From Bacillota bacterium (GTDB lineage: Bacteria; Bacillota; Clostridia; Lachnospirales; Lachnospiraceae), in contig JAEZGY010000073.1 in assembly GCA_023416695.1 (NCBI GenBank), forward strand, positions 1 to 9,141: 9,141 nucleotides of DNA. The letters are read 5' to 3'. Positions 1 through 6,943 of the stretch are shown piece by piece. Each line of letters starts with the position of its first letter. Within the stretch, counting starts at the first letter, position 1. The notes below the pieces were generated by a model. The model made no database searches. It was not told the origin of the DNA and was given only the letters and a program-made list of their open reading frames with translations. A program made the translations under genes and the position numbers.

Positions 1-320
1 CTAGAACACTAGGAGCATCCAATAAAAGATTGATATTTAAAGAAATTCTACCAAATATTTATGGGCAGCTTATTATTATGACCATGATGACAATCCCAAA
101 TGCAATCTTTTATGAAGCCTATCTTGCTGTCGTAGGGCTTAGCTTACCAGTACCTCAGGCCTCTTTAGGTACTTTAATTAACCAGGGATTTAATAGTATT
201 CTTGTTTATCCGTATATGATGATTATCCCAGGGGTAATATTTGCCATACTTATGTTAAGCTTTAATCTATTTGGTGATGGTTTACGTGATGCACTAGATC
301 CAACGATGAAGGAGAGATAG
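1..320 (+). CDS. oppC: Oligopeptide ABC transporter permease, OppC type (5'-truncated by the window edge)
   Basis: This is the C-terminal end of an inner-membrane permease subunit of a peptide importer. The reading frame is open from the left edge (first full codon at 3) to TAG at 318-320; the internal TTG at 30 is not a real start. The visible part begins inside the EAA loop, with TLGAS, then RLIFKEILPN. In the binding-protein-dependent transporter family this loop contacts the ATPase subunits. Two or three hydrophobic segments follow, and the protein ends FGDGLRDALDPTMKER; the FGDGLRDALDP stretch is a typical terminus of OppC/DppC/AmiD permeases. oppD starts one base after the stop, so the genes are co-transcribed. 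The binding protein and second permease are presumably upstream, outside the window. Family assignment is firm; peptide rather than another substrate rests on the OppD/OppF neighbours. Confidence 0.9.
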   Translation, partial: RTLGASNKRLIFKEILPNIYGQLIIMTMMTIPNAIFYEAYLAVVGLSLPVPQASLGTLINQGFNSILVYPYMMIIPGVIFAILMLSFNLFGDGLRDALDPTMKER

Positions 321-321
321 T

Positions 322-1407
322 ATGGAAGAGAAAGATTTAATTTTAAGTGTTAAAGACCTCAAGATATCTTTTAAAACAGACAATGGACTTGTCAATGCAG
401 TTCGTGGTGTTAATTTTGATCTACATAAAGGTGAAACCATTGCCATAGTCGGAGAGTCCGGTTCTGGTAAATCTGTTTCTAATAAAGCAATCATGGGATT
501 GTTGGCAAACAATGCTGTCATTGAGGGTGGTTCTATTGAGTATACATGGAACGATGAGTATACAGGGGAAAGAAAACAGGTAGATCTACTTCAGTTAACA
601 GAAGAGGAAATGCAAAAGGAGATTCGTGGGCGTAAAATTGCCATGGTATTTCAGGATCCTATGACCTCACTTGATCCAACCATGAACATTGGGAAACAGA
701 TTATGGAGCCAATGATGGTTCACTATAAGAAAAGTAAACAGGAAGCTCATGCGGAGGCCATCGAATTATTGAAGCTAGTTGGTATCGAAGATGCAGAGAG
801 AAGGATGAAAAACTATCCTCATCAGTTATCTGGAGGTATGAGACAACGTGTTGTAATCGCCATTGCTTTATCATGTAGCCCTTATGTTCTTATTTGTGAT
901 GAGCCAACGACTGCCTTAGATGTAACCATTCAAGCAAAGATATTAAATCTTATACAAGATATTCAGAAAAAGAAGGATCTCTCTGTTATTTATATTACTC
1001 ATGATCTTGGTGTAGTGGCTAAGGTTGCAGACTATATTAATGTTATGTATGCAGGTAAAATCGTAGAGACTGGTACCACAGAAGAGGTCTTTTATGATCC
1101 TCGACATCCTTACACTTGGGGACTATTATCTGCTATGCCTGATTTAACTACTAAAAGCGACATCTTATACACAATTCCAGGTACACCACCTAACTTGACG
1201 CAGGAGATTAAGGGAGATGCTTTTGCTCGAAGAAATCAGTATGCGTTGAATATTGATTATCGCGTAGAACCTCCAATGTTTGATGTGAAAGGCTCGGATA
1301 CTCATAAGGTTGCTTCATGGTTAATGCATGAAAAAGCTCCTAAAGTTGAGATGCCAGAAGCATTAAAGCAAAGAATCGAGGCAATGAAACGGGGGGAAGA
1401 CGTATGA
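322..1407 (+). CDS. oppD: Oligopeptide ABC transporter ATP-binding protein OppD (AmiE-like)
   Basis: This is one of two cytoplasmic ATPases that power peptide import through the OppBC channel. All ATPase motifs are present in order: Walker A GESGSGKS (44-51), Q-loop FQDPMTSLDP (110-119), signature LSGGMRQR (169-176), Walker B VLICDEP (189-195), and the switch histidine in YITHDLG (224-230). The C-terminal oligopeptide domain follows, with RHPYTWGLL and IPGTPPNL. The 361-residue length is normal. The usual C-terminal cysteine motif (C-FAPRC-YAM-IC, then CWL) reads D-FARRN-YALNID and then SWL, so all four cysteines are missing, as I recall for streptococcal AmiE-type proteins. AAGGAG at 309-314 lies 7 bases before the ATG and supports this start. 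The gene overlaps oppF by 4 bases (ATGA), which suggests translational coupling. Confidence 0.95.
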   Translation: MEEKDLILSVKDLKISFKTDNGLVNAVRGVNFDLHKGETIAIVGESGSGKSVSNKAIMGLLANNAVIEGGSIEYTWNDEYTGERKQVDLLQLTEEEMQKEIRGRKIAMVFQDPMTSLDPTMNIGKQIMEPMMVHYKKSKQEAHAEAIELLKLVGIEDAERRMKNYPHQLSGGMRQRVVIAIALSCSPYVLICDEPTTALDVTIQAKILNLIQDIQKKKDLSVIYITHDLGVVAKVADYINVMYAGKIVETGTTEEVFYDPRHPYTWGLLSAMPDLTTKSDILYTIPGTPPNLTQEIKGDAFARRNQYALNIDYRVEPPMFDVKGSDTHKVASWLMHEKAPKVEMPEALKQRIEAMKRGEDV

Positions 1408-2330
1408 GTGACGCAGTACTTACTGTAAATAACCTAAAACAGTATTTTAAGCTTAGTAGAAATCAAACTGTTCGTGCAGTGGACGGTATCTCTTTTGAGA
1501 TTGAGAAGGGAAAGACCTATGGCCTTGTTGGAGAATCTGGTTCTGGTAAATCTACCACTGGCCGTTCTGTCATACGTTTGTATCAACCTACTGGTGGAGA
1601 GATTATTTTTAACGGATGTAATATCTCTGGTAAGCTAAGCAGTGACAATAAGAAAATGCTTCGTACGAAGATGCAGATGATTTTCCAAGATCCAATGGCA
1701 TGCTTAAATCCTAGAAAGAAAGTTATGGATATTATAGGCGATGGCCTAATGATTCATAATCTATGCAAAACTAGAGAAGAGATGGAAGAAAAGGTATATC
1801 AGACACTTGAACTGGTAGGTTTATCTAGAGAGCATGCAAAACGATATCCTCATCAATTCTCCGGTGGACAAAGACAGCGTATAGGTATTGCTCGTGCCCT
1901 GATTCTTGAACCTGATTTAATCATTGCAGATGAAGCAATTTCTGCCTTAGATGTATCCATTCAAGCCCAGGTGGTTAACCTGATGAAGAAGATTCAGAAG
2001 GAAACGGGGATAGCTTATCTCTTCATTGCCCATGACTTAAGTATGGTAAAGTATATCTCTGACCACGTTGGAGTACTTCACCTTGGACATTTAGTGGAAG
2101 CGGGTTCTGTGGAGGAGATCTTTGAGAATCCAATTCATCCATATACAAGATCACTACTTAGTGCTATTCCTGTGCCAAATCCAAAAGTGGAGAAAAATAA
2201 GACATTGACAGAGTATAATGTATCTACGCTAAAATGTGATTACAATCATAGTAAACAAATACATATCGACGGTACTCATTATGTACTTGGTACAGAGGAA
2301 GAAGTTGAGGAATGGAAGCATTGTTTTTAA
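1404..2330 (+). CDS. oppF: Oligopeptide ABC transporter ATP-binding protein OppF (AmiF-like)
   Basis: This is the second ATPase of the peptide importer, expected to pair with OppD as a heterodimer on the cytoplasmic face. Visible motifs are Walker A GESGSGKS (43-50), Q-loop IFQDPMACLNP (93-103), signature FSGGQRQR (152-159), Walker B DLIIADE (171-177) and the switch histidine in FIAHDLS (207-213). The residue after the catalytic glutamate is alanine (DEAISALD) rather than the more common proline; this is a mild variant, and the catalytic residues are intact. The C-terminal part has NPIHPYTRSLLSAIP, and near the end GTHYVLGTEEEVEEW, like AmiF/OppF proteins of Gram-positives. The 308-residue length is normal. 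The start lies within the end of oppD, and the upstream ribosome site is a plain run of G (1391-1396). It is the last gene of the operon; no binding-protein gene follows. Confidence 0.95.
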   Translation: MSDAVLTVNNLKQYFKLSRNQTVRAVDGISFEIEKGKTYGLVGESGSGKSTTGRSVIRLYQPTGGEIIFNGCNISGKLSSDNKKMLRTKMQMIFQDPMACLNPRKKVMDIIGDGLMIHNLCKTREEMEEKVYQTLELVGLSREHAKRYPHQFSGGQRQRIGIARALILEPDLIIADEAISALDVSIQAQVVNLMKKIQKETGIAYLFIAHDLSMVKYISDHVGVLHLGHLVEAGSVEEIFENPIHPYTRSLLSAIPVPNPKVEKNKTLTEYNVSTLKCDYNHSKQIHIDGTHYVLGTEEEVEEWKHCF

Positions 2331-2344
2331 CAATGCTTCTTTTT
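2315..2344 (+). terminator. Intrinsic terminator of the opp operon, overlapping the oppF stop
   Basis: The perfect 11-base-pair stem GAAGCATTGTT / AACAATGCTTC (2315-2325 and 2329-2339) has a 3-base loop and is followed by TTTTTATTT. The 5' arm encodes the last OppF residues (WKHCF), and the TAA stop at 2328-2330 lies in the loop and 3' arm, so coding and termination share the same bases. Confidence 0.9.
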
Positions 2345-2577
2345 ATTTGCAAATTAATGGGGGGAGGGTATTTTTAGATGGCAGGGGGTGTATCCTAATT
2401 TAGAAAGAAATATGGAGAATATTAAGAGAAAACATAGATAGAAATAAAAGTAAACAGGAAGAAATACCTATATAATTATTGAAAGATATTGTAGAAAATA
2501 GAAAAATATGTTAATCTAAATATAGAGATTAGATTTTTATATAGTATAGAATCTACTTCATAAGAGGAGGGTTTTTA
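2345..2577. other. AT-rich intergenic region before the chemoreceptor gene
   Basis: I find no credible gene here. G-rich runs lie at 2359-2364, 2366-2368 and 2384-2388, and purine-rich AT sequence follows. Several -10-like hexamers occur close to the gene (TATAGT at 2540-2545, TAGAAT at 2547-2552), but none has a convincing -35 partner, and I could not fit a motility sigma factor (SigD) promoter. A weak dyad TAATCT/AGATTA lies at 2512-2517 and 2526-2531. The promoter of the chemoreceptor is probably in this stretch but is not identified. Confidence 0.5.
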
Positions 2578-4314
2578 ATGAAAAATATTAGAATCAACAA
2601 AAAAGTGTTATCACCTATTTTTCTATTAGCTCTGATTGGTTTATTAGCCTGTTATATTGGATTAAGTAATTTGTCAAAAGTACAGAATTCAAGTGAAAGG
2701 ATAACAGGTACTTACCTAGAAAGTATTATGAATTTAGATTCGTTGTCACAAGAATTTGTTATTCTACAGAAGGAAATGATACAGCACTGTATCGCTTTTG
2801 ATGAGGATAAGGATGATGTAGAAGTATATATGAAGATGAGTAAGAATAGCATTACTTTCTATAAGGATACTTATAAAAGTTTCATATTAGATTCAGAGGA
2901 ACAGGAATTATATGATACATTTGAACAGAAACTTCTTACATATTTAAAAACATACGATGAAATCCTAACATTAAGTAAAAATGGTCAAGATGAAGAGGCT
3001 ATTAATAGAACTAATACAGAATTAAATACGATGTCTGATGAAATTAATGATATACTAGATAATATGAGAACCTTAAGTAAGAATGCTATTGTTGAAGCAA
3101 CTAAAGCCCAAGATGCATTATATCAGAAATCTGTCATCTTTACGATTATTATGCTTGTGATAATTGTACTTCTTTTAGTGGTTACGATTATTGGATGTCA
3201 AATTCTGATTGTCCGTCCATTGAGTAAGTCGAAGGATGAGCTACAGATGATAATAAAATCGATTAATGAAGAACGAGGTGATTTAACAAGGAGACTTACC
3301 TATTCTTCTAAAGATGAAATCGGTCGGCTTACTAATGGTGTGAATCTATTTATTGAAACCTTACAGAGTGTAATGGAGAAAATTACGAAAAACACTAGGA
3401 GTATGGCTGATATTGTTGGAAGTGTCACGCATAGTGTTTCTTCGGTGAATGATAGTACGTATGATGTATCTTCGATAATGGAAGAATTGTCCGCCACTAT
3501 GGAAGAGGTATCTGCTACAACAGTTGGATTGACGGAAGATGTGTCCAACATAAGTACGGAGGTTATGAAAATCTCAGATGATTCTATGGGACTTAAACAG
3601 TATGCGGTTGAGATGGAAAAAAGAGCAGATGAATTGGGAAATAATGCTGTAGTAAATAGAAAAAATACTGCCGAGGTAGTGCACGGTATTGTTATTGAAC
3701 TGAAAAAAGCAATTGAAAATAGTAGTAGTGTAGAAAAGATAAATGAGCTTACAGGAGAAATATTAAATGTTTCTGGCAAAACTAATTTATTAGCTTTAAA
3801 TGCAGGTATAGAAGCGGCCAGAGCTGGAGAATCAGGAAAAGGTTTTGCAGTATTAGCGGATCAAATTAGACAACTGGCAGAGAGTACAAAGGCAGCTGCT
3901 AATAAAATTCAAAAAACCAATGAAACAGTAGTTCTTTCTGTTAAAGAACTAGTAAAAGGTTCCAATAGTATTATACAGTACGTAAATGAAACAATTCTAC
4001 CAGACTACGATGGTTTTGTTTCTATAGGTGAGCAGTATAAAAACGATTCAGTATATATCAATGATACGATGCAGCAATTTGCCGAAAGTGCCTTCCAGCT
4101 CAAGAAACGAATGCAGGAAATGGATATTACGATGCAGAATATCATGAAGATAATGGAGGATAGCTCTCAGGGAGTAGTTGCCGTTACTGTTAGTACCAAC
4201 AGCTTAGTAGAACAGATGACTAACATCTCAGATAAAATGGAAGCAAACAAAAAAGTTACAGATGACCTACAGAGTGAGGCTGAGAAGTTTGATACAAGTC
4301 AGTTACTCATTTAA
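2578..4314 (+). CDS. Methyl-accepting chemotaxis protein (transmembrane chemoreceptor)
   Basis: This membrane receptor senses an extracellular signal and controls the CheA/CheW kinase complex. Transmembrane helix 1 is at about 10-30 (hydrophobic, LSPIFLLALIGLLACYIGL). An external helical sensor domain spans about 31-183 and resembles the four-helix-bundle type. Helix 2 is at about 184-212, then a HAMP domain at about 213-266 with the DE-IGRL motif, then the signalling coiled coil. Two back-to-back heptad-spaced methylation sites, SSIMEELSAT (298-307) and SATMEEVSAT (305-314), match the receptor methylation consensus. The kinase-contacting hairpin tip is at about 387-435 (KTNLLALNAGIEAARAGE, GKGFAVLADQIRQLAE). 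The return helix has LPDYDGFVSIGEQYKND (474-490), a segment I recall in clostridial receptors. There is no C-terminal CheR-tethering pentapeptide. AGGAGG at 2565-2570, 7 bases before the ATG, fixes the start. No chemotaxis genes adjoin it, and the ligand cannot be read from the sequence. Confidence 0.95.
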   Translation: MKNIRINKKVLSPIFLLALIGLLACYIGLSNLSKVQNSSERITGTYLESIMNLDSLSQEFVILQKEMIQHCIAFDEDKDDVEVYMKMSKNSITFYKDTYKSFILDSEEQELYDTFEQKLLTYLKTYDEILTLSKNGQDEEAINRTNTELNTMSDEINDILDNMRTLSKNAIVEATKAQDALYQKSVIFTIIMLVIIVLLLVVTIIGCQILIVRPLSKSKDELQMIIKSINEERGDLTRRLTYSSKDEIGRLTNGVNLFIETLQSVMEKITKNTRSMADIVGSVTHSVSSVNDSTYDVSSIMEELSATMEEVSATTVGLTEDVSNISTEVMKISDDSMGLKQYAVEMEKRADELGNNAVVNRKNTAEVVHGIVIELKKAIENSSSVEKINELTGEILNVSGKTNLLALNAGIEAARAGESGKGFAVLADQIRQLAESTKAAANKIQKTNETVVLSVKELVKGSNSIIQYVNETILPDYDGFVSIGEQYKNDSVYINDTMQQFAESAFQLKKRMQEMDITMQNIMKIMEDSSQGVVAVTVSTNSLVEQMTNISDKMEANKKVTDDLQSEAEKFDTSQLLI

Positions 4315-4336
4315 AATATAGTAAATAAGATAAGAT

Positions 4337-4368
4337 AAAAAGTAGAGCATGACCTGCTCTACTTTTTA
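4337..4368. terminator. Bidirectional intrinsic terminator between convergent genes
   Basis: The 13-base-pair stem AAAAAGTAGAGCA / TGCTCTACTTTTT (4337-4349 and 4355-4367) has a 5-base loop. The A-run on one arm and the T-run on the other give a U-tract in both directions. It can therefore end the chemoreceptor transcript on the plus strand and the transcript from the convergent gene at 4398-5177 on the minus strand. Confidence 0.9.
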
Positions 4369-4397
4369 TTTGTTAAGGGATAGTAGTATACTGTCGA

Positions 4398-5177
4398 TTA
4401 ATAGTGATATTCGTAACTACAGTTTCGACTTTTTACTTGAAAGATTGTAACCTCATTCTTACTAAAGCGAAAGCTTGCCTTAGTACAGTTACTCTCTTTT
4501 ATGATACCTATCATATGCCCTTTTTTGGGGGAACGAAGAGGTAAGGGTTTTGCAGGTGAAAGTTTGATAGCAAGCCGATATGGTCCTTGGGTAAGTACTA
4601 TTTTTGTTTCAGTAATTAAAGAAAGGTTCACCCCCTTATAAGTGGCCAGTCGGTACTCCACTCCTTTATAGGTAATGGCACATATGCAACCTGTAAAATG
4701 AAGTCCCAGGAAAGGGATATGGGCAATGGAAACCATGATACTTAAGTCCTCTGTAAAATCATTACAGTGAAGCCAAAGGTAGCTTTTAGGAAAAGATAGA
4801 CCATAGTCCCCCTCAATATAGCCTGTACCATCAGTGAAATTATAATCTATTCCTCTCACTGTAAGACTTCCCTTTAAGGAATGCTTCATGCTAATAATCT
4901 CATGGCTGCATTGCATAGGAAGATAGTGAAATGGTCCCATAATGGGAGATTTTAGCGTAAGGAAAGGTCCATAATATATACATCCTTTTATTTCTGGATA
5001 GTTAAGCATTATTCCACGTCTAGATACCTTACATCCTGTTAAGCTGTCATATTGTAACACCTCATGGTTTGTGATTACCTGAAGGAAAGGACCACTAGAA
5101 GCTTTTCCTGTAATAACTGCTATGGTGTTGTCTCCTTTTTGATGCTTATAATAACGTCCAGCAAAATAATGTTTCAT
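4398..5177 (-). CDS. Tocopherol-cyclase-like family protein, function unknown
   Basis: The 259-residue protein carries hallmarks of the tocopherol-cyclase-like family (plant VTE1 relatives; Pfam Tocopherol_cycl, assigned from memory). These are MQCSHEIISMKHSLKGSL (88-105), GTGYIEGDYGLSFPKSYLWL (117-136), which resembles the family's GY-EKDWG-SFP core, and GVEYRLATYKG (172-182). The N-terminus starts YFAGRYYKHQ, as in bacterial homologues. I see no signal peptide or membrane helix, so a cytoplasmic location is inferred. The predicted structure is beta-rich and lipocalin-like. True tocopherol synthesis is very unlikely in an anaerobic Firmicute; binding or altering some hydrophobic or lipid molecule is a guess. 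It is monocistronic and convergent with the chemoreceptor. AAAGGA lies 8 bases before the ATG and supports the start. Family confidence is fairly good; function is open. Confidence 0.8.
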   Translation of the reverse strand: MKHYFAGRYYKHQKGDNTIAVITGKASSGPFLQVITNHEVLQYDSLTGCKVSRRGIMLNYPEIKGCIYYGPFLTLKSPIMGPFHYLPMQCSHEIISMKHSLKGSLTVRGIDYNFTDGTGYIEGDYGLSFPKSYLWLHCNDFTEDLSIMVSIAHIPFLGLHFTGCICAITYKGVEYRLATYKGVNLSLITETKIVLTQGPYRLAIKLSPAKPLPLRSPKKGHMIGIIKESNCTKASFRFSKNEVTIFQVKSRNCSYEYHY

Positions 5178-5200
5178 ACAAGTTGTCCTTTAGTTTTACT

Positions 5201-5230
5201 ATAGTATGAACCAAAAAGGAATCTTGTAAG
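5201..5230 (-). promoter_or_regulatory. Possible promoter of the tocopherol-cyclase-like gene
   Basis: Read on the minus strand, CTTACA (5230-5225, 4 of 6 to consensus) is followed after 18 bases by TACTAT (5206-5201). TATAGT (5203-5198) overlaps it as an alternative -10. The -10 lies in the self-complementary TACTATAGTA (5197-5206), about 20 bases from the start codon. Matches are modest. Confidence 0.3.
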
Positions 5231-5233
5231 CTG

Positions 5234-5262
5234 AAAGAAAGTAAAAAACTTACTTTCTTTTT
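5234..5262 (+). terminator. Orphan terminator-like hairpin in the divergent intergenic region
   Basis: AAAGAAAGTAA (5234-5244) pairs perfectly with TTACTTTCTTT (5250-5260) across a 5-base loop, and TTATTTT follows on the plus strand. The stem is AT-rich, so it is weaker than the other terminators here. No plus-strand gene ends upstream of it, since the nearest gene is on the minus strand. It may block antisense or read-through transcription from entering cstA. On the minus strand there is no U-tract. Confidence 0.45.
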
Positions 5263-5272
5263 ATTTTCTCAT

Positions 5273-5298
5273 AATTTTCCTTAAATTTTATTGAAAAT
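5273..5298. promoter_or_regulatory. Two overlapping CodY-box-like sequences upstream of cstA
   Basis: AATTTTCCTTAAATT (5273-5287) matches 12 of 15 positions of the Gram-positive CodY consensus AATTTTCWGAAAATT. The overlapping AATTTTATTGAAAAT (5284-5298) matches 11 of 15. CodY represses nutrient-scavenging genes in rich conditions and often binds overlapping boxes, so a site upstream of a nutrient transporter is plausible. The region is very AT-rich, so chance matches are a real possibility. Confidence 0.3.
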
Positions 5299-5409
5299 GT
5301 CAAAAAAATAAATGCAAATTAATTAATAGTATCAATAAAATCTACAAAGTTCACAAAAATGTCGTATTGTGTATTTTTTTGTTGTATACGTGAATAGATT
5401 TTTGTAAAA

Positions 5410-5443
5410 TTGATTTATACAAATAACTTCCATTTACTATAAT
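5410..5443 (+). promoter_or_regulatory. Probable cstA promoter (good -10, poor -35)
   Basis: A perfect TATAAT lies at 5438-5443, 28 bases before the cstA ATG. No good -35 sits at normal spacing: TTATAC at 5415-5420 is 17 bases away but matches poorly, and TTGATT at 5410-5415 is too far (22). A weak -35 would fit an activated promoter. Dyads nearby (TTTGTA 5401-5406 with TACAAA 5418-5423; TTGTATA 5382-5388 with TATACAA 5416-5422) could be regulator sites. Confidence 0.4.
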
Positions 5444-5471
5444 TGGTTGAATACAATACAAAGGAGAAAGT

Positions 5472-6890
5472 ATGATTACATTTTTAGTTTGCCTTGCTAT
5501 CTTAATTGGTGGCTATTTTATTTACGGTGAATTTATCGTAAAGACAGTTGGGTATAACGATGAAGCAAAAACACCAGCTGTAAGACTTCAGGATAATGTG
5601 GATTATGTTCCTATGCCTTGGTACAAAGTTTTTCTTATCCAATTTTTAAATATTGCAGGTACAGGCCCAATCTTCGGTGCTATTAGTGGTGCTTTATTTG
5701 GACCAGTAGCCTTTCTTTGGATTACTTTTGGTACTATTTTTGCTGGTGGTGTACATGACTATCTATCTGGAGTAATTTCCATGAAGCATGATGGAACGTC
5801 TGTATCCGAGTTAGTTGGTGTCTATCTTGGTGGCAAGATGAAGATTGTCATGAGAATATTTTCTATCATCCTATTAGTTTTAGTAGGTACAGTATTTGTA
5901 AGTTCACCAGCAGGACTACTTTCCAATATGACTGGTCAGTCTATGATAATGTGGACAGCTTTAATAATTGTTTATTACCTTGTGGCAACCGTTTTACCAA
6001 TCGACAAATTAATTGGTAAGGTTTATCCGTTGTTTGGTGCTGCATTACTTGCTATGGCAGTTGGTTTATGTGGTGCTATGTTTATTGGTCACTTTAATGG
6101 AACGAAGCCTATGATGGAGCTTACTCTTAATAACCTTCATCCGGCTGGACTTAATGTTTTACCATTCTTATTTACTACCATTGCCTGTGGGGCACTCAGT
6201 GGATTCCATGCAACCCAGTCTCCAATGATGGCTCGTTGTGTAAAACGTGAAAGTGAAAGCAAACGAATCTTCTTTGGTTCCATGGTTGTAGAGGGCATTG
6301 TAGCATTGGTTTGGTGTGCAGTTACTATTTCCTTTTTTGGTGACACAGGACTAATTAATGCAGCTCTTGCTGCTGGTGGTGGTGCTTCTGGAGTTGTAAA
6401 TACAGTATCAAAAGAGTTACTTGGTACATTTGGTGCAATCCTTGCAGTATTAGGTGTTGTAGCTTGTCCAATTACCAGTGGTGATACAGCTTTTCGAAGT
6501 GCGAGATTAACTATTGCAGATGCCTTTAAGATTAAACAGGATCGTTTTAGAAATCGTATGTTATTAGCAATCCCACTTTTTGCAATTTGTGTTGTTTTAA
6601 CTCAAATTGATTTTAATATTATTTGGCGTTATTTTGCATGGTCTAACCAAACCTTGGCAACTATCTTTTTATGGACAGGTTCTGCGTATCTGTTAAAAAA
6701 CAAAAAGAATCACTGGATTACTACGATTCCAGCAACCTTTATGACCTATGTGGTAATCTCTTATATTCTACAAGCGCCAGAAGGCTTACGTTTAAGTACA
6801 ATATTCTCTAATGTTGTGGGTATTGTTGGTGCCATACTAATGTTTATTTACTTTTTATTCAAAACAAAAAAGAATAAAAGCGAAGTATAA
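5472..6890 (+). CDS. cstA: CstA-family carbon starvation transporter (pyruvate or peptide uptake)
   Basis: This multi-pass membrane transporter belongs to the CstA/BtsT family. Studied members take up pyruvate (E. coli CstA, BtsT) or have been linked to peptide use. Family signatures are clear: FLIQFLNIAGTGPIFGAISG (54-73), GALFGPVAFLWI (73-84), GGVHDYLSG (92-100), GFHATQSPM (244-252), ITSGDTAFRSARL (334-346) and WRYFAWSNQ (385-393). At 472 residues it is much shorter than E. coli CstA (about 700) and resembles the short clostridial form. It still ends in a hydrophobic segment and a basic tail (FKTKKNKSEV), so it looks complete. AAGGAG (5461-5466) 5 bases before the ATG supports the start. 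It is monocistronic, with a terminator just downstream. The substrate cannot be settled from sequence. Confidence 0.92.
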   Translation: MITFLVCLAILIGGYFIYGEFIVKTVGYNDEAKTPAVRLQDNVDYVPMPWYKVFLIQFLNIAGTGPIFGAISGALFGPVAFLWITFGTIFAGGVHDYLSGVISMKHDGTSVSELVGVYLGGKMKIVMRIFSIILLVLVGTVFVSSPAGLLSNMTGQSMIMWTALIIVYYLVATVLPIDKLIGKVYPLFGAALLAMAVGLCGAMFIGHFNGTKPMMELTLNNLHPAGLNVLPFLFTTIACGALSGFHATQSPMMARCVKRESESKRIFFGSMVVEGIVALVWCAVTISFFGDTGLINAALAAGGGASGVVNTVSKELLGTFGAILAVLGVVACPITSGDTAFRSARLTIADAFKIKQDRFRNRMLLAIPLFAICVVLTQIDFNIIWRYFAWSNQTLATIFLWTGSAYLLKNKKNHWITTIPATFMTYVVISYILQAPEGLRLSTIFSNVVGIVGAILMFIYFLFKTKKNKSEV

Positions 6891-6903
6891 CTGTAAGAAA
6901 ATT

Positions 6904-6940
6904 AAGCTCCCTTTCAGTAAAAGGGGGCTTTTTTATTTTT
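6904..6940 (+). terminator. Intrinsic terminator of cstA
   Basis: AAGCTCCCTTT (6904-6914) pairs with AAAGGGGGCTT (6920-6930) over a 5-base loop, with one T-G wobble. TTTTATTTTT follows. It begins 14 bases after the cstA stop. Confidence 0.92.
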
Positions 6941-6943
6941 TGG

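Noticed and set aside
294..521. Minus-strand open frame over the oppC-oppD junction
   Set aside because: It is antisense to conserved OppD sequence, including Walker A, and has no family features.
2359..2398. Micro-frame ATG at 2378 (MAGGVS) after a G-rich ribosome-like site, and a possible G-quadruplex
   Set aside because: Only six codons, no downstream gene to couple with, and only three G-runs with uneven loops, so neither a leader peptide nor a quadruplex can be supported.
3300..3779. Minus-strand open frame of 159 codons inside the chemoreceptor gene
   Set aside because: It is antisense to the strongly conserved signalling domain; its serine/threonine-rich composition is what such shadows give, and it shows no recognisable domain.
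5350..5372. Rex-type redox operator upstream of cstA (CACAA/TTGTG)
   Set aside because: The half-sites are in the opposite order to the Rex consensus TTGTGAA-N4-TTCACAA, and the 10-base gap is wrong.
5382..5395. Catabolite-responsive (CcpA) site TGTATACGTGAATA before cstA
   Set aside because: Too many mismatches to the cre consensus at the conserved right half; no better than chance in this AT-rich stretch.
6137..6346. Minus-strand open frame inside cstA
   Set aside because: It is antisense to conserved CstA motifs and short, with no features of its own.
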